Part shown: piece after piece, positions 23,848-31,745 of the stretch
How the letters are laid out: each line of letters opens with the position of its first letter
How positions within the stretch are numbered: the first letter of the stretch is position 1
Source: an uncultured Clostridia bacterium
Lineage (GTDB): Bacteria; Bacillota; Clostridia; UBA1381
DNA length: 64,000 bases
Reading direction: 5' to 3'
NCBI GenBank assembly: GCA_934454145.1
Contig: CAKSFT010000006.1
Coordinates: 124,001-188,000, forward strand
Position numbers and translations under genes: made by a program
Notes under the pieces: generated by a model
Database searches by the model: none
Seen by the model: only the letters and a program-made list of their open reading frames with translations
Told to the model about the DNA's origin: nothing

Positions 23848-24492
23848 TCACACATTTCCTAAAATAAATTCTGCCGCCAAAACGGCGTTTTGCCTTTTCA
23901 ACAGGTCTTTATCACTGCCTTCGCCTGCCGCAAAGTTCCTTATCCCTATATAAACCCCGTCCGCCGGAATCCCGGCATTTCTGAAAAATTTACTCTTGCC
24001 GGCATCCGCAAAATATTCAAAATCGCCCTCAGCCCCCGACCACTCCGATGCTTTCTCAAAAAGTCCGTCGAGCGCAGAATCCTTTGTCAGGCGTTCTGCC
24101 ATATCCTTTGAAACGACAAATATATAGGAATCCCCTGCCTGGAGTTTCAGATAAAATTTTGAATCCATGCTTGACGCATACTCCGCGTCATCAAACCCGT
24201 CCGGAACCGAACAATCCAAAAAATTCACATCAACCTCGCCGTTGCCGTCAATGTCATCAACATTTGCCGCCAGTTCTTCCATCAGCTTGTTTTTTGCCTC
24301 GTCGCCGAAATTGCGGCTCAGCGAAAAACATATATCCAAATCATATCGCGGTGCCGAAGCAATGGACACCCACGTATAGACCACCGCCGCAACCAGCAAA
24401 ACCGCCACTATAATATGTAATTTATAATATTCCCAAATATATTCATACCATTCAACGGTAAATTTTTTCGGTTTTTTTCCGTACTTCTCCAT
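23848..24492 (-). CDS. Single-pass membrane protein, unknown function
   Basis: A 214-residue protein with a cytoplasmic N-terminus (EKYGKKPKKFTVEWYEYIWE), one transmembrane helix (about 27-48) and an exported soluble domain of about 165 residues. The WEYYKLHI segment before the helix recurs in many uncharacterised clostridial membrane proteins. It is encoded 9 bases before the sigma factor in the same transcript, which makes a regulatory (anti-sigma or sensor) role worth considering, but no anti-sigma domain is recognisable. Confidence 0.7.
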   Translation of the reverse strand: MEKYGKKPKKFTVEWYEYIWEYYKLHIIVAVLLVAAVVYTWVSIASAPRYDLDICFSLSRNFGDEAKNKLMEELAANVDDIDGNGEVDVNFLDCSVPDGFDDAEYASSMDSKFYLKLQAGDSYIFVVSKDMAERLTKDSALDGLFEKASEWSGAEGDFEYFADAGKSKFFRNAGIPADGVYIGIRNFAAGEGSDKDLLKRQNAVLAAEFILGNV

Positions 24493-24547
24493 ATAATCAA
24501 ATCTCCCTTTGCCAAAAACCGCCCCAAACCCATTTATTTATACATTT

Positions 24548-24576
24548 ATTATAGCATACCGTCCGCAAACAATCAA
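24548..24576 (-). promoter_or_regulatory. Promoter of the membrane protein-sigma factor operon
   Basis: TTGATT (24576-24571), a 17-base spacer and a perfect TATAAT (24553-24548). Confidence 0.7.
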
Positions 24577-24634
24577 GCATATTTTTCACTGTTTACCCTT
24601 TGTTAACATACCCGAAATATTTTCCGCACAAAAA

Positions 24635-24673
24635 AGGGCTGTAAAAAAATCAATCGATTTTTTTACAGCCCTT
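24635..24673 (-). terminator. Terminator of infC-rpmI-rplT
   Basis: AAGGGCTGTAAAAAAATC and its complement form an 18-bp stem with 3-4 bases in the loop, 12 bases past rplT. One half of this palindrome, GGCTGTAAAAAAATCAA, also occurs alone at about 4312-4328. Confidence 0.8.
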
Positions 24674-24685
24674 CATAATCTTTCT

Positions 24686-25042
24686 TTAGTTCAATGCAGC
24701 CTTTGCAGTTTCTGCAAGCTTTGCAAATGCAGCAGAATCCGCAATTGCAATTTCAGAAATCATTTTTCTGTTCATTTCTATGTTTGCTTTCTTCAAGCCG
24801 TTCATAAATGTAGAATAGTTCATTCCGTTCATCTTTGCAGCTGCGCTGATTCTCGAAATCCACAGTCTTCTGAAGTCACGCTTTCTGCGTTTTCTTCCGA
24901 TGTATGCATTCTGCATGGAACGCATAACAGCCTGGTTAGCCGTTCTGTAAATTCTGCTTTCGCCGCCTCTGAAGCCTTTTGCAAGCTTCAAAACCTTTTT
25001 ATGCTTTTTTCTTGTATTTAAAGCTCCTTTTACTCTTGCCAT
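24686..25042 (-). CDS. rplT: 50S ribosomal protein L20
   Basis: A 118-residue L20, standard length, with MARVKGALNTRKKHKKVLKL at the N-terminus and RRLWISRISAAAKMNGMNYS. It binds 23S rRNA early in assembly, and in Firmicutes also represses its own operon through the leader. It is the last gene of infC-rpmI-rplT. Confidence 0.98.
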   Translation of the reverse strand: MARVKGALNTRKKHKKVLKLAKGFRGGESRIYRTANQAVMRSMQNAYIGRKRRKRDFRRLWISRISAAAKMNGMNYSTFMNGLKKANIEMNRKMISEIAIADSAAFAKLAETAKAALN

Positions 25043-25065
25043 TAGTTTCTACCTCTCTTTCAATC

Positions 25066-25263
25066 CTACTTATAAGGAATTAATTTCTTGATTACAGCTG
25101 CGTTCGCTGCCGAGCAGTACGCCTGCTTTCTTAAATGTCTTTTTCTCTTAGTAGTCTTCTTGTTTAAGATATGTCTTCTAAAAGACTTGTTCATCTTTAC
25201 CTTACCTTTTTTTGTAAGATTGAATCTCTTTGCGGCACCTCTGTGTGTCTTTATTTTAGGCAT
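25066..25263 (-). CDS. rpmI: 50S ribosomal protein L35
   Basis: A 65-residue L35 with the normal start MPKIKTHRGAAKRFNLTKKG and Lys/Arg-rich body. It lies between infC and rplT in the conserved order. Confidence 0.98.
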   Translation of the reverse strand: MPKIKTHRGAAKRFNLTKKGKVKMNKSFRRHILNKKTTKRKRHLRKQAYCSAANAAVIKKLIPYK

Positions 25264-25296
25264 AGTTGTCCACTCCTTCCAAAATTATATGTGTTT

Positions 25297-25809
25297 TTAG
25301 CAAAGCGGTGCAAGAAACATTGTCATGTTTCTGCCCTCAAGCTTCGGCTGTTTTTCAACGTTTCCAAACTCTTTTACCGTATCTGCAAATCTGAGCAGGA
25401 GAGCCTCACCAATCTCGGAATGGCTTACCTCACGGCCGCGGAAACGAACCATAACTTTTACCTTGTCACCATTCTTCAAAAATCTTACAGCATGGTTGCA
25501 CTTGGTATTCAAATCATTTGTATCAATCGACGGAGAAAGCTGAATCTCTTTTATATTGATAGTTTTCTGATTTTTACGGTTTTCTTTTTCACGCTTTGCA
25601 ATTTCAAACTTATATTTGCCGTAGTCCATTATCTTGCACACAGGCGGCTTGGCGTTTGCTGCAATTTTCACCAAATCCAAACCCTTTTCGCCTGCCAATG
25701 CAAGCGCCTCTCTGGCGGACATAACCCCGAGCTGCTGACCGTCGGCAGATACAACTCTTACCTCTGCATCGCGTATTTCCTCGTTGATTTGCACATCTTT
25801 GTTAGCTAT
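25297..25809 (-). CDS. infC: Translation initiation factor IF-3, probable ATA start
   Basis: About 170 residues, with VQINEEIRDAEVRVVSADGQ near the N-terminus and GDKVKVMVRFRGREVSH in the C-terminal domain, typical of IF-3. The first conventional start, GTG at 25794, would leave no ribosome site. An in-frame ATA at 25809 lies 6 bases after a GGAGGG site (25821-25816), and an in-frame ATT lies directly against that site at 25815. Non-AUG starts are known for infC in other bacteria, where IF-3 represses its own synthesis by rejecting rare start codons. The ATA call is inference from spacing. Confidence 0.93.
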   Translation of the reverse strand: MANKDVQINEEIRDAEVRVVSADGQQLGVMSAREALALAGEKGLDLVKIAANAKPPVCKIMDYGKYKFEIAKREKENRKNQKTINIKEIQLSPSIDTNDLNTKCNHAVRFLKNGDKVKVMVRFRGREVSHSEIGEALLLRFADTVKEFGNVEKQPKLEGRNMTMFLAPLC

Positions 25810-25821
25810 GACAATCCCTCC

Positions 25822-25958
25822 AAACTAAAATTAATAAAGCTTGCAATAAAAAAACGGATGACAAGCATCCGCACGAAAAAGACAGTTTTACTGCTTTTAA
25901 GTATTTACCGCAAAACCTTTGCTGTACGGTGAGAGCGGATAAGCTCTGCTTGTTTTAC
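25822..25958 (-). promoter_or_regulatory. L20/infC leader with attenuator
   Basis: The RNA from about 25958 contains paired segments (AGAGC...GCTCT, CAAAGG...) and a short terminator (CGGATG, 5-base loop, CATCCG at 25871-25855) followed by seven U residues. This is the layout of the Firmicute L20 leader, where L20 binding favours premature termination before infC-rpmI-rplT. Confidence 0.7.
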
Positions 25959-25964
25959 CAAAAT

Positions 25965-25993
25965 ATTTTAACACACCTTTTTACGTTTGTCAA
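25965..25993 (-). promoter_or_regulatory. Promoter of infC-rpmI-rplT
   Basis: A perfect TTGACA (25993-25988), a 17-base spacer and TAAAAT (25970-25965). Confidence 0.75.
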
Positions 25994-26056
25994 CAGTTTT
26001 TTCAAAAAAAATCCTCATTGCCCCCAAAAAAGGTATACAATGCGGATTTTGTGTGC

Positions 26057-26469
26057 TCACCCAACCAAAAATGCACCGATTCTCACAAATCTTCCTTCAG
26101 ATTTTTCTGCTTTGTTTTCCGAAATTTTAATCACTATCCTGTGTCTGCCGACGTCCAATTTATCATCAAGTATACAGCTGTGCGCCCTTGCAAAAGACAG
26201 CGCATGCCTGTCCCATGTCGAAAACCAAATCCGCCTCTGAGTACAATCTGTCCGTCATCGCCTCTTTCGGCATCTCTGTCCTTATCTCCACATTTTTCAC
26301 TGTTTTCTCCAGATATTCTTCATAATATATTATACCCAAAATCGGTCGGGTGCACCCCGTCAATCCATATTTCTTTATCCGTCGCCTCTCCCGCGCCCTC
26401 GGTTATTGAACCCCAAAAATATCCTATTTTGAAGTGCCTTTTACCCTTTATCATATCACAAATCTTCAT
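26057..26469 (-). pseudogene. SGNH/GDSL hydrolase remnant
   Basis: Starting from an ATG at 26469 with an AGGAG site, the frame reads the catalytic block GSITEGAG, then jumps almost directly to WIDGVHPTDFGY, the C-terminal Asp-His block of SGNH hydrolases; about 150-200 residues between them are gone. After a stop and frame change, the tail LDVGRHRIVIKISENKAE with a final VRIGAFLVG matches the accessory beta-sandwich seen in carbohydrate esterases of this type. At least one deletion and frameshifts show it is dead. It is related in type to the intact 790-residue SGNH enzyme at 50.8-53.2 kb. Confidence 0.75.
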
Positions 26470-26528
26470 TTTACTCCTCTTTTTTTGAATCATCTTATTT
26501 TTTTATATAAATTTTTTTAAAAAAACTA

Positions 26529-26557
26529 TTGACATTCTCTCCGTTATGGCATATAAT
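26529..26557 (+). promoter_or_regulatory. Promoter of the P-type ATPase gene
   Basis: A perfect TTGACA (26529-26534), a 17-base spacer and a perfect TATAAT (26552-26557). Confidence 0.82.
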
Positions 26558-26561
26558 GAAC

Positions 26562-26581
26562 ATATGAACAAATATTCATAT
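26562..26581 (+). promoter_or_regulatory. ArsR/SmtB-type operator
   Basis: The inverted repeat ATATGAA-6-TTCATAT covers the start site. It matches the imperfect TGAAyA...TrTTCA palindrome bound by metal-sensing ArsR/SmtB repressors (CadC, CzrA, ZiaR type). No such repressor gene is in the window, so it must be encoded elsewhere. Confidence 0.65.
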
Positions 26582-26598
26582 ATAAGGAGAGGTTGATT

Positions 26599-28515
26599 AT
26601 GTCACAACATCATCACGAACACGAGCACGAAAATTGCTGTCACAGCCACGGTGAGTATGAGCATGAGCATTGTTGTCACAGGCATGATGAACATGAGCAT
26701 GGCTGCGGCTGCCATCATCACGAGCATGAGGGGAACAGAAATGTCATGTATGCACGCCTTGCAGCCGGCGCTGTTCTGACCGTTCTCGGTGCGGTTCTCC
26801 CTATTCCGGGATATCTTTTGCTGATACCATATGCGGTTTTGGGATATGATGTTTTATTTTCATCGGTTAAAAACATACTGCACGGCGAATTTTTTGACGA
26901 AGAATTTCTGATGTCCATCGCCACCATAGGTGCGCTTATCCTGAGCAAATACACAGAAGCCTGTGCCGTTATGTTCTTTTACCAGACAGGAGAACTCTTA
27001 AGCGACATCACCGCCGACAAGTGCCGCACTTCAATCAAAAACATGTTTGACTTTGCCCCCGATTCGGCAAGGCGCATAACCGAAACAGGTTTTGAAACAG
27101 TGTCGCCCGACGAGCTGAAGGTCAACGACCGCATTGCCGTTTTTGCAGGCGAAAAAATCCCCTGCGACGGATTTGTATATTCGGGTGATTCATACGCAGA
27201 CACCTCTTCGCTGACCGGCGAAAGCATGCCCGTCCACATCAGCGATGGCGCAAAGGTGCTGGGCGGTGCCATAAACCTTGATTCACCGATAAATGTGCGC
27301 ATCACGGAAGAATACAAAAATTCTTCTGTCGCAAAGGTTGTCCGCATGCTGGAGGAAGCCTCAAAAAACAAGTCAAAATCCGAGAAATTTATCACTGCTT
27401 TTGCAAAGAGATATACGCCCGCAGTGGTTCTGATAGCGGTGCTGTCCGCAATCATACTGCCGTTTTTGCCCGGCTTTGACATAAAATCCGGGATATATAC
27501 AGCACTGATGTTTTTGGTAATTTCCTGCCCCTGTTCGCTGGTTATCTCGATACCGCTTACACTTTTTGCCGGGATCGGCAGAGCCGCAAAAAACAAAATC
27601 CTGTTTAAGGGCAACAACTCTCTTGAATCCCTTTACAAAATCAAAAATTTTGCTTTTGACAAAACAGGCACCCTCACAAGCGGACACTTCGGGGTTGAAA
27701 ACACCACTCTCTCGGAAGAGGACTTTGCTCTCCTTGCCCAGACCGAACGTTTTTCAAATCATCCGCTTGCCGCCGTCATTGCTTCGTATGCAAAAGAACC
27801 ATACCAAGACGCCGCCGGCATAACAGAAATCAAAGGCATGGGGATTTCTGCCGAAATCAACGGCACCAAGGTGCTTGCCGGGAATGAAAAACTTATGGCT
27901 ATGCACCACATAGAAAATGTCCAAAAGCCCGACGGCACCGTAATCCATTTTGCCGCGGACGGAATATACAAGGGCTATGTCACACTGTCCGATAAGCTGA
28001 AGAAAAATTCTTCAGCAGTCATCGCGGCACTGAAAAAAAGCGGCGCACAGGTCACTCTCCTTTCGGGAGATGCCGAAAAGGCAGTGCAAAAAACAGCCGC
28101 TGCCGCCGGCATAACCTCATACCACGGTGCACTTCTGCCCGAGGACAAAACCCGTTATGCAGAAGAACTAAAAGAAAACAGTCCCCTTGCATATGTAGGT
28201 GACGGGATAAACGACGCGCCGGTTTTGAGCCTTGCCGACATAGGGATTTCGATGGGCGGCGCCGGCTCCGACATTGCCATTGCAAATTCGGACATAATCC
28301 TTCTGGATGACGACCTGAAAAGCCTTGAAACATCAATTGACATTTCACGCAAAACCATGCGCATCGTATATCAAAATATTATACTTTCGCTCGGCATCAA
28401 GGCAGTTGTCATGCTCCTCGGGTTCCTCAACATGTCCTCCATGGCGCTGGCGATATTTGCCGATGTGGGCGCCATGGTTATCACGGTTCTGAATTCCATC
28501 AGGGCAATGAAATAA
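26599..28515 (+). CDS. Zn/Cd/Pb-transporting P1B-type ATPase with His-rich N-terminus
   Basis: A 638-residue heavy-metal efflux ATPase. The start ATG at 26599 follows AAGGAGAGG. The first 50 residues are a Cys/His-rich tail (HHHEHEHENCCHSHG and repeats) that replaces the usual HMA domain. Landmarks: TGES (about 206), the membrane motif SCPCSL (about 308) typical of Zn/Cd/Pb pumps, phosphorylation site DKTGT (about 353) and GDGINDAP (about 533). It probably exports zinc or cadmium from the cytoplasm. The promoter overlaps an ArsR-type operator, so it is likely induced by excess metal. It ends at a strong terminator. Confidence 0.93.
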   Translation: MSQHHHEHEHENCCHSHGEYEHEHCCHRHDEHEHGCGCHHHEHEGNRNVMYARLAAGAVLTVLGAVLPIPGYLLLIPYAVLGYDVLFSSVKNILHGEFFDEEFLMSIATIGALILSKYTEACAVMFFYQTGELLSDITADKCRTSIKNMFDFAPDSARRITETGFETVSPDELKVNDRIAVFAGEKIPCDGFVYSGDSYADTSSLTGESMPVHISDGAKVLGGAINLDSPINVRITEEYKNSSVAKVVRMLEEASKNKSKSEKFITAFAKRYTPAVVLIAVLSAIILPFLPGFDIKSGIYTALMFLVISCPCSLVISIPLTLFAGIGRAAKNKILFKGNNSLESLYKIKNFAFDKTGTLTSGHFGVENTTLSEEDFALLAQTERFSNHPLAAVIASYAKEPYQDAAGITEIKGMGISAEINGTKVLAGNEKLMAMHHIENVQKPDGTVIHFAADGIYKGYVTLSDKLKKNSSAVIAALKKSGAQVTLLSGDAEKAVQKTAAAAGITSYHGALLPEDKTRYAEELKENSPLAYVGDGINDAPVLSLADIGISMGGAGSDIAIANSDIILLDDDLKSLETSIDISRKTMRIVYQNIILSLGIKAVVMLLGFLNMSSMALAIFADVGAMVITVLNSIRAMK

Positions 28516-28540
28516 CCTACACTGTTTTCTGCAAATTCCC

Positions 28541-28590
28541 AAAGGAGTTTCGGCAAAGTGAAATCACTTTGCCGAAACTCCTTTTTTTGT
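28541..28590. terminator. Terminator after the P-type ATPase
   Basis: Arms AAGGAGTTTCGGCAAAGTG and complement (19 bp) around a 4-base loop, followed by TTTTTTT on the plus strand. The end of the neighbouring minus-strand remnant lies inside it. Confidence 0.85.
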
Positions 28591-29152
28591 CAACGGTTCG
28601 CAATCTTTCTCCCATGCTCCGCCGTTTACTGAAAACACGTGATTATCATATGCTTCTATCCCTCCGTCTGCCAAAACGGTTCCTCCGCCGTCTGTATAAA
28701 AAATTCTTCCTTCATTTTCGGCAGATTCAATTTTTGCGTCCTCGGAAACCACGGCGGCCGCACGGGCAATAGTCTTAAAATGTCTTTGTGCTGTGCCTTC
28801 GTAGGCATCGTTTCCCGATGCCTACACATAGGCGCACCTCTCTTTTTTCTCCGAAAAACCGTATCACGGAGGTAGAATCACTTTTCCCGATTTGCACACT
28901 TATGCCAATGTTTCTGCCGGCAAATGCAGAGAAAGCATAGTTTCCGTCCGACACATCTGTCTGGTCGACATAGCCCATCTTTGATACGTCAAGATTGTAA
29001 AGCTCCGGATATACCTCTTTCCATATGTCATTTTTATAGTCCACCGTCTTCCAGTCGGTTCTTCCTTCGTTTGTCAGACACCAGCTTGTGCCGTTGATTG
29101 CCGTTTTGCAGTTTGCAAATATATTGTTATAACGCTGAAGGAACTGTCCGAA
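28564..29152 (-). pseudogene. Remnant of a right-handed beta-helix surface enzyme
   Basis: The minus-strand fragment contains YNNIFANCKTAINGTSWCLT and IWKEVYPELYNLDV, a stretch typical of the end of secreted beta-helix glycan enzymes, where a helix coil is followed by W/Y-x-x-x-Y-P-E-L. A frame change around 28770-28830 joins it to a C-terminal piece (GRIFYTDGGGTVLADGG, stop at 28564). The frame is broken next to a 25-base palindrome (28800-28826). It has no N-terminus, so it is a dead end-fragment, related in style to the beta-helix proteins at 47 and 60 kb. Confidence 0.65.
28801..28825. repeat. Palindrome inside the beta-helix remnant
   Basis: GTAGGCATCG-5-CGATGCCTAC is a 10-bp hairpin sitting precisely at the point where the reading frame of the remnant breaks. 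It could be a small inserted repeat element. Confidence 0.45.
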
Positions 29153-29164
29153 ACATTTCACTTT

Positions 29165-29482
29165 TTGCGCACACACATAACAAACATGTTCAGGAAATCC
29201 GTGGGCTGTTCGTTTGTCGAATATCTGCGCCAGATGCGGATATACAAGTCAAGCTCCATGCTCTACCGCACAAATATGCAGGTGTCGGAAATCGCCAATG
29301 CCGTGGGCTACAAAAAAACGGAATATTATTCAAAGCTCTTCAAAAAATATACGGGACTCTCACCGCTTCAATACCGCCGCACCCTGAGAAGCATGAATCA
29401 CCGGCATCCGGGGCTGGACTCCTTTGAAGTGCAAAAATCAGAACAAATATACAGGGGGACAAACAGCAAAAAAGAGCCGTAA
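29165..29482 (+). pseudogene. AraC-type regulator, C-terminal fragment
   Basis: The frame encodes only the second half of an AraC DNA-binding domain: FVEYLRQMRIYKSSSMLYRT, VSEIANAVGYKKTEYYSKLF and GLSPLQYRR, plus a disordered tail. The sensor domain and first helix-turn-helix are absent; immediately upstream lies the unrelated beta-helix remnant on the other strand. An internal ATG exists but lacks a good ribosome site, so expression is doubtful. Confidence 0.7.
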
Positions 29483-29570
29483 CAAAAGCGCAAGAAAAGA
29501 AGAAAAAGTAAATATTGCAGTTCGGTTGGTTAATTCCAAAGCTGTTTTCCTATCCCTCCCCAAAAATCAA

Positions 29571-29615
29571 GGGATGTTTAAAAAGTCAGTTAACTTTTTA
29601 AACAGCCCGTTTTTA
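29571..29615. terminator. Terminator between the AraC fragment and the fucosidase gene
   Basis: TGTTTAAAAAGT...ACTTTTTAAACA with flanking GGG/CCC, a degenerate copy of the 2954 and 13026 palindromes. T-runs follow on both strands. Confidence 0.75.
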
Positions 29616-29629
29616 TTTACATCTCAATT

Positions 29630-30850
29630 TTAAATCATGTACAATTTTATCGACTTTATTTTATAATCACCCGAGGTCTTTGTGATTTTCAGTTTGAATT
29701 TATCACCGAAAACAGGCGGAAATTCGCAGATTCTCTTGTGTCCGATTGTCTTTCCTTCGTGCACAACCATATCCCTGTAATAATTATAGCAAATCTCAAA
29801 TTCTTCCACTGCCTCCCCGTCTGCCAAATCCTCTTCGATAACCATGTGATTTATGTGCTGTTCTTTCGGGAGAGTCAAAATAAATTCGTCCCCTTCTCTG
29901 TCCAAACAACACTCAACAGGCTTTGCAAAACGTTCTCTGACAGCCTTTCCGAACTCAACAAAATTCCTGCTGTCCTTTTCGGGCAGAAGTCCCGTCCCGT
30001 CCGGGCCTATGTTTAAAAGCAGATTGCCGCCGCGGCCCACAGAATAATAATAAAGCCCCATCAGGTCATCGGCATCTCTCAGATATTTTTCATCATCTTC
30101 TTTGTAAAACCAGCTTTTTCTTCTGATTCTGCAATCACATTCATACGGCAGAAAACGCTCTTTGTCAAGCCACTGCGCCTCTTGTTCCAAAATAGATGTA
30201 CTTGCGGTTTTGACGACATTGTGCATACCAAACGACGCTATGCCTTCTTCGTTCCCGACCCATCTCGTGTCCGGATCCCACATCGAAAATATAAGTATCT
30301 CTGGCTGAAGTGTGCGTATAGCCTTCACAATCCTGTCCTTATCATATTCGTGATTCTCAGAGCCGCACCCGTCAAACCACAAATAGTCAATCTTTCCGTA
30401 ATTGGTCAGAAGTTCCGTAATCTGATTTATAAAATAATCATCATACTCTTTCCCCTGCATTTTTCTCGAGCCGAACTGTGCCGGGCTGTAATAAAGCCCC
30501 ACTTTCATTCCATACTCGCGGCATGCGTCGGTAAACTCCTTCACCACGTCGCCTCTTCCGTCCTTCCACGGGGTGTTTTTCACAGAATATTCTGTGTATT
30601 CCGAAGGCCAGTTTGCAAATCCGTCATGGTGCTTACAGGTCAGAATGGCATATTTTGCCCCTGCCTCTTTTATGGTGCTTATCCATTGGCGGCAGTCCAG
30701 CTTGTGCGGATTAAACACCTTCAAATCCATTTCCTCTCCGTCCCAGTCCTCGTGGTCCTGATAAAATGTGCGTATCCCAAAATGAAAAAACACACCCATT
30801 TCCCAGTCCAAAAATTCAAGCTGTTGTTTTGTTGGTTTTATTTTCTGCAT
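29630..30850 (-). CDS. Alpha-L-fucosidase, GH29
   Basis: A 406-residue glycoside hydrolase family 29 protein. The ATG at 30850 (MQKIKPTKQQLEFLDWEMGV) is chosen because GAGG lies 10 bases upstream and family members start here; the longer frame is an artefact. It has the GH29 substrate-site block AKYAILTCKHHDGFANWPS (about residue 65), the Asp nucleophile in IDYLWFDGCG (about 158), and NLLLNIGPDGTG. There is no signal peptide, so it acts in the cytoplasm, removing terminal alpha-L-fucose from imported oligosaccharides. It is monocistronic. Confidence 0.9.
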   Translation of the reverse strand: MQKIKPTKQQLEFLDWEMGVFFHFGIRTFYQDHEDWDGEEMDLKVFNPHKLDCRQWISTIKEAGAKYAILTCKHHDGFANWPSEYTEYSVKNTPWKDGRGDVVKEFTDACREYGMKVGLYYSPAQFGSRKMQGKEYDDYFINQITELLTNYGKIDYLWFDGCGSENHEYDKDRIVKAIRTLQPEILIFSMWDPDTRWVGNEEGIASFGMHNVVKTASTSILEQEAQWLDKERFLPYECDCRIRRKSWFYKEDDEKYLRDADDLMGLYYYSVGRGGNLLLNIGPDGTGLLPEKDSRNFVEFGKAVRERFAKPVECCLDREGDEFILTLPKEQHINHMVIEEDLADGEAVEEFEICYNYYRDMVVHEGKTIGHKRICEFPPVFGDKFKLKITKTSGDYKIKSIKLYMI

Positions 30851-31053
30851 CGTTTTCTTCCTCTCAAAAATATTCCTATATATTTTATCACAGATACCCC
30901 CGAAAAAACAGCACCCAAAATACGGCATATATACCCCATTTGACAGCTTTTTCACGGATATTCTGTTTTTATCCCATACATACTATCACAAATCACCATA
31001 TATTGCAATATATTTTTTACAAAAGATGTTTTTTCTGTGCCACAGTCTTTGCC

Positions 31054-31706
31054 TCACTGCGCCGCAGCAGAAAGCGTCTTAATATGTATCATGTCAATGT
31101 GACGTCCGCATACCGTGCAATACATCTCAAGCTGTGCCAAAGCGGCAAGCACAGCTTGCTCATACCCTGCATAAGCGCCGGGCCGGACAACACTTATGCG
31201 TCCGATAAGGAAAAAAAGTATTGTTCCAAATCCTCATAATGCCCCATACCGGGGTGCATATTTATCGTCTTGATAAGCAATTCCGAAACCTTTGCCCTGT
31301 CAGAACTTTTGGAATAATATTCAAGCGCTTTTGCATAATTTTCATGCGGTTCAAAATACAGCCCTCCGCGGCTGTACAACGCTCTCTGCTGTTCGACAGT
31401 ATATTCGCTTTCTTGTTTCCACATCAAAAAGTCACGGAATATCGGTCGGAAATGAAACTAGTCCAGCCCGTTTATCTGCAACATGCAAGTGTTTTGCCTG
31501 ATTTGTGACAAAAGCTCCCCGGCATGCAAATCTCCGCTCACCATTTTTGCCAGTTCGGTGTCAAATTTTTCAAACGGCGCCAGTTCCAGCAAAAATCTCC
31601 CGTTCTTCATAAAATTCTCAAGTTTTTCCGCAATCCCGGGGTTGACGGCAACAATCTGACACAAAGCAAAACACTTTCTTCCGATAGTATACTGATATTT
31701 TATCAC
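31054..31706 (-). pseudogene. MalT-like (LuxR-type ATPase) regulator remnant
   Basis: The minus strand reads LENFMKNGRFLLELAPFEKF, a premature TAG at 31460-31458 after QINGLD, then in the same frame FHFRPIFRDFLMWKQ and YYSKSSDRAKVSELLIKTIN, GMGHYEDLEQYFFSL, another stop near 31194, and further homologous residues down to about 31054. This pattern is that of the winged-helix and first TPR portion of MalT-like regulators. ATPase domain and the LuxR helix-turn-helix are missing. Several in-frame stops show it is a pseudogene. Confidence 0.65.
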
Positions 31707-31745
31707 AATATTTTGCCTTTGTCATCATTCCAAGGTATTATTTTT

